From positions 1 through 43,976 of IMG/VR virus record IMGVR_UViG_3300020578_000157: DNA of 43,976 bases; one strand, written 5' to 3'. Each line of letters starts with the position of its first letter. The first letter of the stretch is position 1. A program made the translations under genes and the position numbers. This document shows, piece after piece, positions 1 through 12,337 of this stretch. The stretch comes from a virus. The notes beneath the pieces were generated by a model, which saw nothing but the letters and a program-made list of their open reading frames with translations, made no database searches and was not told the DNA's origin.

Positions 1-1
1 A

Positions 2-670
2 CATAATTTTATCCCTCCCGCTGGAGTGGTTGTTTTCTGCAATAATCCCAAAGAAGTGTATAGCACTTTGAATTCAGAATCTGATGACAATTACAGGAGA
101 AGAATCGTTTCCGCTATTAGGGGCTCTAGTACCGGAACCGCTGAGTCAATACGTTTTGCCGCATTGGCGATAAAGGGGGTAAAAGACGCAAAGATTAGAG
201 AAGCTTCTTTCGGAATAGGTTCTTGTGATATAATAATAGTTCCAGAAACAAGATCTGGGCTTGCGACAATGACCGATTTGGTGATCGATCAAGTCAGGTC
301 AATAAAGCCCGTTGGCGTTAACATCAATGTGAGAATGGCAGAAAGAAAACCGGTAGATATAAATATGTCTATCATTTTGAGAGAGGGCACGACAACAGAT
401 ACCGCCAAAGCCGTTGAAAATCAGGCAAGAATATTTATCAATAGGTATGTTAACAGTTTGTCGATTGGAGATTCTATATCGATAACTGAGATCGAACGTC
501 AGGCAAGAAATGCGTCAGAAATTATAGTGTCCGCTTCCGTTAAGTCAATTAGGGTGGACAATCAAAATATCGCCAACAAAGACTACAGATTGTCGGATGA
601 TAAATCTTATATGACATCTGGATCATTAGCGGTTTATTCTGTTATAATGGGTAATAGTTCAAGTTATTAA
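2..670 (+). CDS. Baseplate J-like protein, C-terminal part (5' truncated)
   Basis: The reading frame is open from the first bases of the window, so the start lies upstream; the GTG at 26 is internal. The end of the protein carries the typical gpJ-like pattern: a central alpha/beta region, then a segment with 'SIKPVGVNINV' followed by beta strands that list repeated structural elements, as in the Baseplate_J family (T4 gp6 / P2 gpJ type). Such proteins form the wedges of contractile-tail baseplates. The gene is followed after 10 bases by the phosphoesterase gene with an AGGA-type ribosome site. The family assignment rests on this pattern by eye; it implies a myovirus. Confidence 0.72.
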   Translation, partial: HNFIPPAGVVVFCNNPKEVYSTLNSESDDNYRRRIVSAIRGSSTGTAESIRFAALAIKGVKDAKIREASFGIGSCDIIIVPETRSGLATMTDLVIDQVRSIKPVGVNINVRMAERKPVDINMSIILREGTTTDTAKAVENQARIFINRYVNSLSIGDSISITEIERQARNASEIIVSASVKSIRVDNQNIANKDYRLSDDKSYMTSGSLAVYSVIMGNSSSY

Positions 671-680
671 AGGATGATAA

Positions 681-1871
681 ATGTCACAACAATCTTATGT
701 AGTTACGAAAAAACAAATAATCAAAGCCAAAAACATGACCCATGCCAGAATGCTTTCCGAGGGTTATAAAGATTTTCCTGGCCAAATTATTCATGAAGAA
801 ATAGATGTTAGTGAAAAAAGTGATTTCTCTGTTGAAGAAGATGAAATTACTTTTGTGGAACCGCCTTCGGAAAACACTTCGATATTTTTAAGGTCGGAAA
901 ACAGACGCTTGGCGAAGCTGGCTGAAAAATATAAAAATGTTAAAAGTGAGGCCGTAGTTTCCGTTTATCAGGCAGCATTTGACGCATTTTCCACCTTTGA
1001 GTTACCCAAGATAAAAACCCCAACCCTGAAAAGCAGCAAGCAAAATAGCCCGGAAACAGCAGTTGCTGTTTTTGCGGATTGGCAGTTGGGCAAAAAAACC
1101 TCAAGTTATAATACGGAAGTCCTTGAAAAAAGAATAGAATTATATACTGAAAAATTGTTAGAAATTACAGCATTACAACGATTACATCATAATGTTGACG
1201 AACTGCATGTCTGGCTTTTGGGCGACATAGTAGAGGGTGAAGAAATATTTGCGGGCCAAAGTCATCTTATTGATTCTGGGCTGTATAGACAGGTGGGCGT
1301 TAATGGTCCCAGAATACTTTCAAGGTTCCTTACAACGGCCTTAGAAAATTTTAAAAGAGTACATGTTATCGGAATTATTGGTAATCACGGAGCTGTAGGT
1401 GGAAAGCTAAGAAAATCGCACGATCCAGAAACCAATATGGATAGGCTTTTGTATAAAATATTAGAATTGATGTTTGCCAAAGAAGATAGGGTTACTTTTA
1501 ACATCCCAGACGGGAAAGGCGAAAGAAATTGGTATGCAGTAGATAATATCGGAGACTATTCAAGCCTTCTTATACATGGAGACCAGCTGCCGGCACCGGC
1601 CCAATATTACGGGTACTACAAAAAGGTAATGGGCTGGAAGGACGGGGCGATACCGGAACATTTCAACGATGTGTTTATGGGTCACTATCATCAGCAGTTT
1701 AAAATGACTATTGGTAGCAGTATTTTAAGGGTCTCCGGATCGCCGGAAAGCAGCAACACGTATGCCCAAGAGTATTTTTCCTCAATGAGCAGACCGTGTC
1801 AACATTTAATGTTTATTCATCCGGAGCACGGAGTTACTTCTGAATACAGTATATGGCTAGACGCCGTATAG
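681..1871 (+). CDS. Calcineurin-like metallophosphoesterase
   Basis: The 396-residue protein has the ordered metal-binding motifs of the calcineurin-like phosphoesterase fold: 'FADWQLG' (about residue 132, in the DxH position), 'LLGDIVEG' (about 179), 'GIIGNHG' (about 233), 'LIHGDQ' (about 298) and 'MGHYHQQ' (about 334). The usual DxH histidine is Gln here. The first 120 residues are charged and have no recognised domain. The gene lies between a baseplate gene and a giant tail gene, so the enzyme may be carried on or near the tail, or may be a DNA-processing nuclease of the Mre11/SbcD type placed here by chance. ATG start after 'aaaggatgataa'. The substrate cannot be told from sequence. Confidence 0.8.
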   Translation: MSQQSYVVTKKQIIKAKNMTHARMLSEGYKDFPGQIIHEEIDVSEKSDFSVEEDEITFVEPPSENTSIFLRSENRRLAKLAEKYKNVKSEAVVSVYQAAFDAFSTFELPKIKTPTLKSSKQNSPETAVAVFADWQLGKKTSSYNTEVLEKRIELYTEKLLEITALQRLHHNVDELHVWLLGDIVEGEEIFAGQSHLIDSGLYRQVGVNGPRILSRFLTTALENFKRVHVIGIIGNHGAVGGKLRKSHDPETNMDRLLYKILELMFAKEDRVTFNIPDGKGERNWYAVDNIGDYSSLLIHGDQLPAPAQYYGYYKKVMGWKDGAIPEHFNDVFMGHYHQQFKMTIGSSILRVSGSPESSNTYAQEYFSSMSRPCQHLMFIHPEHGVTSEYSIWLDAV

Positions 1872-1879
1872 GGGTATAA

Positions 1880-4800
1880 ATGAAAACTTATTTGCTTAGT
1901 TTTGTTACTTCTGATTTTTCCAAGAATGGAAAAATTTGGAGTACACAAGGCATTGACCTCTACTCAAATAAGTATTACACCAACTACTGTTATACGAGAT
2001 CGCCATATGGTTTAAACTCTGTCAATGATTACACTTTTACTGGAACGAAAGTTTTATCAAGCGCAACTCCAACGATAACCGGAGCGGTTAAAGTTACGGA
2101 TTATCGGAGAATTGATAGATGATGAAAATATTCTAGAATACTACCTATTTAATCCAAATACTCTTCAGGGTGAAAATAATATTTTTGATCCCGACTCATC
2201 TTCCACCCCAGTTTTTACCGCAGATTCCTTTGTTGAAAAAGGGTTAAGATTTGTTGACACCTCTTCCAGAATAGATATCAGAACTTTCAAGGGCGCATTT
2301 TCGTCTTCTTTAAATAGTATTGAAAATATTGTTTTTACTTTAAACATTTATGAATCAGACTCTTTAAATCGGACCGTATTTTTTATCATCAACCGCTCAG
2401 TCCGACGCTTTGACGTCTCTGCTGCTGCTTAAAAATACAAAGAGATACGCTAAATTTGAAATTAAAATAAACACTGAACTATCAGATATCAACGTATTGT
2501 CATTTATTCTTATGATCGAAGTTGCAATAGCGGATCCAGTAAATCCGGTTATTTCTCAAAGTGTAAAAAATATTTTAAAGAGATTTCCATCTTGGATGGC
2601 ATTTTATTCAGATGCAACAGAGCAGGCGACTCCAAATCTTTACGTTCCTAAAACAACAGCCGGAAAATATATTAACGCAGTTGTGGGGGAACATCTAGAT
2701 AAATTTGACAGAGAATTAGACACACTGAATGTTAACTCTTTTATTGACAGGGCAGATACAAACCAAATAGCGTGGGCGTATTCGTCTACCAATGTAAACA
2801 CTACTTTTCACAAAATATTGGCCAACGGTATTGAATTGGCAAGAATAGACAACATTGCAGATTTTTTGAAATCTAAAGAAACTGATTATGTTTTTTATCA
2901 TAATCCAATTAACAGAGAAATACTTACCTTAAAGAAATTTCATTTCTTAAAAGCGCAAAATGTCAACTCAGGCCTAACAGATCTTCTACAACTGCCGGTT
3001 CAAATCTTCAATTGGTTTGATGAGCTTGGTTTAAGGGTGGGGATAAATCGTCTTTACTTGGAGAACAATATTTCCTTTAAGGAAAGAATATTAGATGCAT
3101 TTAAAAATCCAGTAGGCGTTGACATCGAATCGTTCAAGCGTACTTTGAGAAGAGAGTTAAATATCTGGAAAGCCTATGGAGTTACACCCAGCTCACAGTA
3201 CGTTGGCGCAACGCCAGAAATTTTGGAAATGTCTGATATAACGAGTTCTACTCCGTATTTTAGCGCTGATGGCAATCAAACAGAATACTTCAAAAAATTA
3301 GTCGACGATCTTAACATCCAATACCCTAACAACTGGGGGTATTTTACTTTTGATAATGCGTTGTGGGACTATGCCGGATTAAACGATGATGGCGTTGGCA
3401 GATTGTCTTCACGATATTACGATTCGGATATCCAGATTCCATATTACCAACCGGGTATAGGGGATCAGGATGATTTAGCTCTGTTTATACAGCAAACTGA
3501 TGCAACACCCGTATATTTCGAAACGGTATTAGCCGCTAAGGGTAAAAAATCCACAGGATCCACTCCCAATTATTCACCGGTAAATGTTAAGGTTGAATAT
3601 TATTCCGACTACACAATTAAGGAATACGACAACCCGGCAGCGACGATAAATTATACTTTAGAATTTCATGCGACTCCTCACGCAACCTATGCAACACCAA
3701 CGGTATTCTATACTCCCTTGACAATCTATCCTAAGAATAATGAAATATCTGAACGGAACGGATAAATCAATACAGAACTGGAAGTCATATCCAATATTTG
3801 ATACAGAGGGATTTACTTCTAGCGATTTAGCAATAAGAGAAAAAAATACGCTTAAAGAATATTACAATCAATTAAAAGACTCAAACAATTCTTTGAATAT
3901 CATTGAAATTGAAAAGATGCATATCAACTATATAAAGAACATTGTTCTTAAATTGGGATTGTGGAATGGAACACAGTACGCTACTCCGGCACAATCTGAT
4001 GACTTTATTGTTAGATTTTCTCAAAATCCAGGCAATCAACTTGCGTATGGCTCTTCCACTCCTTCGATATCTGCTACCCCCGGGCTTACCCAGTCAACAT
4101 ATGTTGAGGCATTATCCAAGTTGTGGTCGTTAAAAACAAAAACAAAACAAACCAAAAAACAAACTAGAACTCTAACAATTAATTCCGCAGAGGCATCTCC
4201 TCCCGTGAGTTATGTTATAGATCAGACATCTATTTTAAATAATATTATTTATCCTCCTGGGGCAACTCCGGGTTTTGTATGTATAGAAAATGTAAAACCA
4301 GAAGGTTCAGCGGTGATCGGCTACACTGTTGATTCCTCATCGCTTTCAGGATATGGTGGAGTAACGTATGATCAAGCCTTGGGCTATGATATCTACGTTC
4401 CATCGTCGCCAAACATTAAGGTCAATATTGTTGGCGGATCGGCGACGGCCAATGAATATTTCTCAAAAATTCAATATCCCCGTTCTTCAAGTCCAACATC
4501 GATCGCCCTTAATCTTTTTGACGGAGAAATTTTTCCAATAAAAATTGTTAACTGGGTACCGTTTGAGGCCATGTCAACTCCGATAACTGGGTATATTGAC
4601 GAAAATGGATACGTTGGATACAAAAAGCAGAATGGTGAATTTGTTCCAAGTAAAAATTCAGACACAATTATAGTTCCAGAAATAACCAGAGAAACTTTCG
4701 GAATTTCTGGTTCTTCTAAATTTGAATATTATTTCGAGAATATATCCATACTTGATCCGGCTGATGTAAATGTATTAATTTGGTCTGAACAGAAAATAGT

Positions 4801-6595
4801 TAATCCATTTTTGAATAAAAACTATGTATTGAAATTTAATTCCATTAATTCTATAATTGATAATGATTTATATACTTCGCAAAAAATACAGTATCCGGCT
4901 AATTCTATAAAGGAAAAATATGACCTAGCTCGAAACACTACCGTATTTAGTAATTTTGTTGCACGTGGTCGACTATACGACGAGAGAATGGAAACCCGCA
5001 TTAACACCGGGTGGCTACATATAGGCAAAGAGGAATACTACGTTTACGCAAAGCCGCAAAAAGAAATATTTACGGGAAAATTAAAAGAGATAACACTCGC
5101 TTCAGTGCCACAGGCTGGGGCGCCCATATTCATTAAGGCTTACAGGCAGGGAGAATCAACTCCGCACATTAACTATACAGAAACGGCTTTTGAGGATTTT
5201 GCAACACCAAGACAGTTTGGTTTTTATAATAAAGAACTTATTAAACCTTCCTTTGACGATTCTTTTTATTTATCGTATCCCGACGTATATGATGCGACCA
5301 TTGTCGATGGTCTTACGGGAGAAGTTCTATTTGAGGATTTAAGTTCAAATTCCAATATTCTTTCAGTGGCAAGTTCAACTCCCATATTCAATAAAAACCG
5401 TAACTACGAAATTAGCTACAGGGTAAAAAATTCTTATTATGCAGACAACATACTGAACGACGCTTCTTACTATACCAAAATAGTCTTTGACGCTACGCCG
5501 AGTACGCCGCTATTTTATGATATCACCTATGAAACGTCAAGGTACGAACAGAGTACACCGATCAACATTCAATTTGGTGAAACCTCTTCCTTTCTTCAAA
5601 AGGGCTATGTTACAGTTTCCGGAAAGGATTATCCGTTTGAAACAGCGCAAGTAACAATATCTCCGTACAACATAATGGATGACAAAAAAGATTTTATTGT
5701 CATCTCGATATCCTCTTTGGATGTGAATAAAAATCCAAAGTCAGATCAAAAATTTACCCTATCAAGCGACTATTTAACGATATCCCCGTCCGTTGTAACA
5801 ACGAACGCCGAAGGATATGCAATGGCCAGGGCGGTTTATTCAGCCGCCACACCGGTTCAGGGGATGGTAACAGGCTCGATAAGGGTAAAGGGTTCGGGCG
5901 CGGATAATTCTTCATTTGATAAATACTATACCTACAAAATCTATTCCAGCTATAAGGAAAATTCCACCATCTCAATAGCGGCGGATCCTTCAATCATTAA
6001 AGCGGACGGCGTTTCTTCAATTTTTATTGACGGAATCGCCACAAAAAATAATCTTCCTAGTAAAAATACGATTATTTACTGGAGGAAAGGAAGATCTCCG
6101 CACAACGCCCTTGAAACCCAGGTATATTCTTCTGCGTCTGATTTTTCCGGTTACTCTGGGATAGTCACAACAGATGATAACGGTAGATTTTCCGTAGGCC
6201 CCATCGTTAGTCAATCTAGGTCTAACCCTGGATATTGGTACATTGTGGCGGAATCAGATTTTAAAACATCTTACTCCAGTGACGCTACGCCTGTTGCTGG
6301 GGATATAGCGTATTGGTATGAATCCTATGATAATATTGATTTAAATTACGTATCAGACTTAAAAACTGTCGATGTTATTAATTTTAACGATACGGAATCT
6401 TTGAACACATACTCAACTCCAAGGTTTATAACCAGTTACTATAATGAACAACTGGTAACTTCTTCTGGGGCCACTCCAAGATGGACTCCGCCAGCCTGGT
6501 TGCCAATTCCTAGATATGAACAATATCAAGCGGGCTTTTTGGGTTCAACTCCATATTTTATATCTGAATATATTAATTTAAAAAAGGATAATTAA
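1880..6595 (+). CDS. Giant tail/baseplate protein (1570 aa) read through three CGG +1 sites
   Basis: Read conventionally this is four overlapping frames (1880-2122, 2112-2432, 2410-3765, 3740-6595). The second and third have only TTG starts, and each frame is +1 of the one before. Each junction has an in-frame CGG (2105, 2370, 3754); skipping its C and reading GGA as Gly (residues 76, 164, 625) gives one continuous 1570-residue protein. The 3740 ATG is a conceivable separate start, but the CGG rule also holds there. Residues about 1260-1500 look like bacterial Ig-like (Big_1/invasin type) repeats, for example 'TTNAEGYAMARAVYS' and 'IKADGVSSIFIDG'. The tripeptide [AS]TP occurs about 25 times across all four segments and is absent from neighbouring tail proteins. 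A structural, probably surface-exposed tail role is inferred from context. Confidence 0.75.
2105..2108 (+). other. CGGA +1 recoding site 1 (tail protein residue 76)
   Basis: In frame the sequence is TAT CGG AGA and reaches a TGA stop four codons later. Skipping the C gives TAT-GGA-GAA-TTG and opens the next frame without a gap. The preceding codon is TAT. Confidence 0.85.
2370..2373 (+). other. CGGA +1 recoding site 2 (tail protein residue 164)
   Basis: In frame AAT CGG ACC; the unshifted frame stops at 2430-2432. Skipping the C gives 'SLNGPYFLSSTAQSD', which runs into the long third frame that otherwise has only an internal TTG start. Confidence 0.85.
3754..3757 (+). other. CGGA +1 recoding site 3 (tail protein residue 625)
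   Basis: In frame GAA CGG AAC GGA TAA. Skipping the C gives 'EISEGTDKSIQNW' and enters the 2.8-kb last frame. Here an ATG at 3740 could also start a separate gene, so this site alone is less decisive. Confidence 0.75.
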
Positions 6596-6598
6596 AAG

Positions 6599-9500
6599 AT
6601 GTCTAAACCGCTAAATTCAGATTCTAATATTAAATTTAAAAAAACCAACAATCTGCCAGTTGATGATCATTCTGTTGGTTTAGCGTGGTTTTCTTCCAAG
6701 CAAATTAGTCCGGGGAATAATTTGTCAATTACCGACTTATCTGGTTTTACCCCAGAAAACGCCTACGCTACAGAAATTAACTCTAATCCACTGGATTTAA
6801 AAAATAAACTGGTATTTGCAAATGAACTTGGCGTTCTTGAGGATGAAAATGCAAACACCATATTTGATTGCGAAGACGTCAGCGTATCTGATATTTTTCT
6901 GGATCAGCAAACATTAGATCAAAAATATCTCCATAAGGAAATAAAGAACAAAATGTTTGCTCATTCCTATTATGTATCAAGGCACTACACAATGCTTCCG
7001 CTAAATTCTTTTTCGATAGATGATTTGGATTCCTTTATAGAGCAGGATCAAATTCCAAAATCCATAAAAGTTATAGACGAAAACGGCCAAGAATATGTGG
7101 GCAGAGATAATGGTCTTAAGAAATATAGAATATTATTGGACCAGATTGACAATAGCGTATATGAAGAAAGGTCAAATCGTCCGTATAAAATCGTCGTGTT
7201 GTTTTCGGAGCCTCACCCAAAAAATTTACAGTTAGTATACGATAAAGTTAGTCTGTCTTCTAACGAGTCTGTTTCTTCGGTGGTGCCACAGTATAAGGAA
7301 AATATTAACACGGTTAGCGTTTTTAATGAGATTGTAGAAGAGTCTATCGCCGTTGACAATTCAATGAGAAATAAAAAAATCTTTTCTAAAAAATCAACAA
7401 CTTTTAAAAATAATATTATTAACAACAATTCTTCCTCAGCAGATGGGTTTGAAATCGTCGTGCCCAAAAAAGCAATATCCGACAGCAGAACATACGAGAC
7501 GTTTAATTGGAGACTTGTAGCAAAAATATTGAGGAAGGTAGATGTTTCTTCGGTAAATGAACAGGAAGAAATTGATTCAGAGCTAAAGATAAAACAAAAG
7601 GTTGTAAATTGTGCGGTTTTGTGTACATCTTCTCAGCTTTCTGAAATGATAGCTTCCGGAAATTACGGATCCGCTAACCCCTATATTTTCTATAGATTAC
7701 AACAGTCTCCATATAATTTGTCAAAATACTCTTATGTAAATCCAAGCAATACCCAACACCCCGTAAATGTAGCCCTACACTGGCTTATGTCCATTGACAC
7801 AATAACGAATGAGCAGTTGTCTTCTTTTGATATTTTGGCCTGGTCTCCTGTTTCCTATATTACTAAAGAGCAGGGAGAAAAAATAAAATATTTTATTGAA
7901 AAAACCCAAGGTACCATTGTTCTGGATTTGTCTCAATCTGGTGGAGCCGAAAATATTGATCCTTCCTTAACAATTTCAACCGACTCTCATGCACTTAATA
8001 CGTGGAAATATAACGTTGATAGCGTTTTCCTGGACGAAAAAAAGAACAACGCCTGGCCGATAAACCCATCGGTTTTTGAGTCTGTGAAAATTGATTCAAC
8101 AAGTTATGACGTATATTCGCTATTTGGAAGAAGCAATATCGGTTCATTGGCTTTGGGAATTACCACCAACAAAACAGCGAAAGAGTTCACCGGATCTTAT
8201 TCTGAATCAAATATTGTTTTGAAGAACTCAAGAGAAAAACCAATTTTTCTTGGGTTTGGATACGTCAATTTAGCCGACGCCTTGCTGAAAGGCAACGTAC
8301 TAGCGACCACATGCACAATGTTCAAGTATTGCAACGATGTTTATCAGCCATCTAGTATTTTTGATTTTTCAACCTCCAACTCAACCTCGGCGTCAATCGA
8401 GCAGGTACCATTCGTGCCGGTCGCATCCGCAGAACGGACCACTAAAACTGCTGTATAACGCAGTATCCGTAGCTCTTACCTCCAGAATATTTTCTGCAAA
8501 AATTAAAGATCTTAGGGCGTCTTGTTATTATCATGTTTCAAAATGGTCGAGCGCCTATGTGATAAATCAAAACGTTCTCCTAGAAGAGGAAAAGGTGGCG
8601 GAATATAGTTTGATAAAAGACTTTGATGATAAATTAAATTACGCCAAAAACATATCCGCATCGAATCAATCAATTCTTCAATTCTATAAAAAATCTATTT
8701 ATGACAATATAGCTGATCAATATTCCATTACTTTGCAGGAAATGGATGTATCGAATATTGAATTTTACGTCGAGGTTACCAACCCGGACGTGGTCATTGC
8801 AAACTCCACTAAGATTACAGAAACAGTGCCCGAAATACCAACATCCTATACTTTATTCAAGGTAAATGAAAAATCTATCGAGTCACCGCTTTATGCGTAC
8901 ACAAACGCGCCATCAGCCCAATTCAAAATCCCGGGTGGATTTGGAGCGTACGTTTTAAGGCAGAGAGCATATAAAAGTTCGTTGATAACTCAGGATAATT
9001 TGTCTCCAAAAATTTCTCCAAGAAATATATATCAATCTTACGGATTTAAATTTTCTATTTTTAATTCGTATGTTCAATCATCTGAATCTCCAACAATTCT
9101 TAACGCAGATTGGTCCGCCGAAATTAGCGCCACCTATAACGCGACTTTGAAAAGACAGGAATTTTATCGAGTAGCCCCGACGGTAATACCGGGTAGTGGA
9201 CAAAATGTGGAAGATCAACCAGAAAAATGGTCTGATACTAAAACGGATAAAGATGTTGAACCGGAGGCATCTCAAACTGAGGTATACGCAGATGGTGACG
9301 ATAGATTAAATGGACAATATCGAAACCCCAAGCGGTTCTTTTCATTACGTGTACACGAGGGATCTTAATAATGGCAATACGTTCAAGAACTATAAGGTCG
9401 GTCAAACGGGAATGTTATCTGCATATATAGCGTATATACAGATAACGCTAAGAGAAGCTAAATTATCAAATTCTTCTTTGGCCGATTGTCCGTTGACCAG

Positions 9501-12333
9501 AGTATATGATAAGGCAACCGCCGCCGCGGTATTAAAATTTCAACAAGTTTATAAAGCAAGGGTAAAAGACAGTATTGTTGATAGCGAAACAAAATCCCTC
9601 TTTGCAAGAGAAGTTTGGAAAAAAATGCGCCAGACGGATCAAGCAAGGTACGACGCAGTAATCAGCCGAATACAAAAGAGCAATAATAAGGACTGCGTAA
9701 GATTTATCGAAAATGCCGCTACCACTGTTGAAATATGGGAACTAAAAAATACCAATCTCGATTTTCAAAAGATAAGCTATACAGGGAATGCCTTGGGCAG
9801 TCCAATCTCAGATACTATTTATGTAGCCATTCCAGGAAGATATAGGAGTTCATCTGTAAAAGATGTTAAAATAGAATCTATCAGCATATACGCCGGCTCG
9901 TTTAAGGGCGCCCCTTCCTATAGGGGTATAAGCATACAGGAGGTAAGGGGTTACGCATTTGACATAAATACTCAAACGGCCAACTATTCAAAGTCTCAGC
10001 TTTTTAAAACTCAAACAAATTATTCTAAAACATCTAATACAGTAGCTGTTAATAAAACCTTAGCTGAATCTGGGGTTTTTTCAATAAAATTAAAAGGTAG
10101 CTTGTTGGGTGGTGTATTTGGGCAAGCTGAGGGTTATGCGATAGGTAAAATAACTTTTACCATTAGTTACAAGCTTAAAGAGGGAGATGCAACGACTAAG
10201 TGGGTCGAGGAATATACAAAAGAAGTTACTGGATATATTGAAACTACAGTCACAAAGCCGGCGACTGTCAAATATAAAATTTCTGGAAAAGTTAATAATA
10301 TATCCGCAAATCAGGTGGAACAAATTGATTTGAGTGGGTTAAAATCTGTTAAGTTTACAACCGAACCATTGTCGATAACATATCCAACCTTCTCTGGAAC
10401 CGCTACTCTAGATTTAAAAACAACAAAAATTGATTTTAGCTCCACCGACTACAAACCGCCATTTACCGCTTTCTCGGACCCCAATGCGGGAGACACGCCA
10501 AATTATAAAGATGAGTCCATAACCATAGACCTTACGTCTTCAAAAACTATAGAGGTAGGTGCTTCCAGCTTGTCTGTTTCCAATGTTTTATCTGCGAGCA
10601 AAAATCCAGTCAGCTCCAGCGCACTGACCACAAATATTGTCGGAAATAAATTATTTTTTGAAACATCGTCTTTGAATTACGAGAATTCGAATGTCATAAA
10701 AAGTTCTGTTTCTGAGATAAATAATTATTGGCTGCTTAAAGCGGATGGATCGTTAATTCAAAAAAGCAAAAATGCGATTACCGTTTTAGACGGACTATTG
10801 ATGCTATGCCAGCCCACCAAGGAAGATGATAAAATTGGAAAACCCTATGGAATTAGCCTTCAATCCTTTGTCAGTAATAACTCACAAAATACGGAATTTA
10901 ATATTGACTATGGCGCTTTTGTTCTTGCAAACAGCATCGTAAACATTTCGGATGCCGGATTGTTGTACGGATTCTATGACAGGTCCAAAAATGAATTTAT
11001 GGGGAAAACCCTCTACTATGCCGATTATATTGCAAGAGGTCCAGAAAACGTGTACATTGCCGTACTTGCAGTGGATGCAGACGGCAACTTGGGGGATTCT
11101 GATTTTCTTGGCGTTAAGAATACCGGGACCATAACTCCGCCAGTAGCTCCTGTCAAAATGGCATGTCCCATTTATCACGTTTCGTATATTCCATCTTCTA
11201 GGATATCTTTATCTTCTATCCCGCCAAATCTTTCGCAACTGGATCAATGGCCACTGTATGTCACTTCTGGCTCATTTACAAAAGAGTGCTACATTGACTC
11301 GGAATATGCGTCAACTAAATGGTTTCAAAAATACAATCAAAAGACTTTGCGAGCTACGTACTCAACTCTAGATATATCAAATGTTTTGTGGTCCCAAATA
11401 TTGGGGAAGCCTTACATGGATGTGTTAAATGAATATCCTGTTTTTCTGTCTTCAAGAAAAATCCAATTATCACAAATTCCTATCGCCTCTTATGTGGAGC
11501 CGTCCGCCAATAAAATTGGTGTTTTAAAGCAGTATTTATTTATAGAAACAAGAGAATCAAATACCGATGAATGGGCACTGCTGGATGCTAGATTCATAAG
11601 AAACATCAACTGTGATACTGGAATCGTAGATCTTACAAAAGATTTATCACAAGACTTGGATTTGATTAGAGTTTCTTACGCCGTAAGGGCGAGTGGCATT
11701 CCGTTAAAGCATGTTAACGGCAACCCAATTCCCCTTAATCCATTTCTAAATCAAGATATAGTTGAGCCGGAAAAGCCACTATACATTTACATAAAACCAT
11801 CTAAAGTAGAGGTGAAAAACATTCAAGCTTACGGGAACACTTCCAATGATGCGGTGTACTCATGGAATCATGTCTCAGATTATGCGTTTGATGGTGTCGT
11901 ACATTTCACATATGATAATAGTATTTTCAATCAATACGATAGCGTTAATTACGATCCGCTGGCAATTCAAATAGGTTTAATTCATGTCTTAAAAAATATA
12001 CCGCAATCAGGAATTGACTTGATAGATCTAAGAGTTAAGGGCGGAGGTATAAAATCTACCTATGATAAATCGGTCAATGTAGAATCCTATGGTTCTTTAG
12101 ACATTGAAAAAATACTTAAAGAAACAAAAGAAGCAGTTTCTTTCTGGGATGTTTACCCTCCCGATCAGCAGGCTTATCCTAAGGGTGGTTTTATAATTAT
12201 TAAACTTCCAAAAACTGTTTTGAATAATTTTGTTAATAAACAAGATGTATATTCTATAATTAGAAGAAATATAACAGCCGGTATTGTATTTAAAATACAG
12301 GATATGGATGGGAATGATTGGATTACGGTATAA
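6599..12333 (+). CDS. Giant tail protein (1910 aa) with peptidoglycan-binding-like domain, two CGG +1 sites
   Basis: Three frames (6599-8458, one entered near 8435 and running to 9368, and 9310-12333) join at in-frame CGG codons at 8435 (Gly 613) and 9333 (Gly 912). The middle frame has no usable start: the ATG at 8337 lies in sequence that is coding in another frame, and the next Met is about 300 bases into the real reading. Just after the second site, residues about 925-1010 match a peptidoglycan-binding-like fold: 'YKVGQTG', 'VYDKATAAAVLKFQQVY' and 'VDSETKSLF' follow the usual G..V..LQ, T..AV..FQ, G..T pattern. This suggests a cell-wall-contacting tail component. The remainder is beta-rich and not recognised. 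ATG at 6599 with 'aaaaggataattaaaag' upstream. Confidence 0.75.
8435..8438 (+). other. CGGA +1 recoding site 4 (1910-aa tail protein, residue 613)
   Basis: In frame GAA CGG ACC; the unshifted frame stops at 8456-8458. Skipping the C gives 'ASAEGPLKLLYNAV', continuing into a frame that has no start of its own. Confidence 0.87.
9333..9336 (+). other. CGGT +1 recoding site 5 (1910-aa tail protein, residue 912)
   Basis: In frame AAG CGG TTC; the unshifted frame stops at 9366-9368. Skipping the C gives 'RNPKGSFHYVYTRDL' and leads into the peptidoglycan-binding-like domain. An ATG at 9310 exists but lacks a clear ribosome site. Confidence 0.8.
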
Positions 12334-12337
12334 ATAT

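Noticed and set aside
8337-9368. Separate gene starting at the ATG at 8337
   Set aside because: Its first 35 residues are a shadow of the preceding gene's real frame; the true coding part begins near the CGG at 8435.
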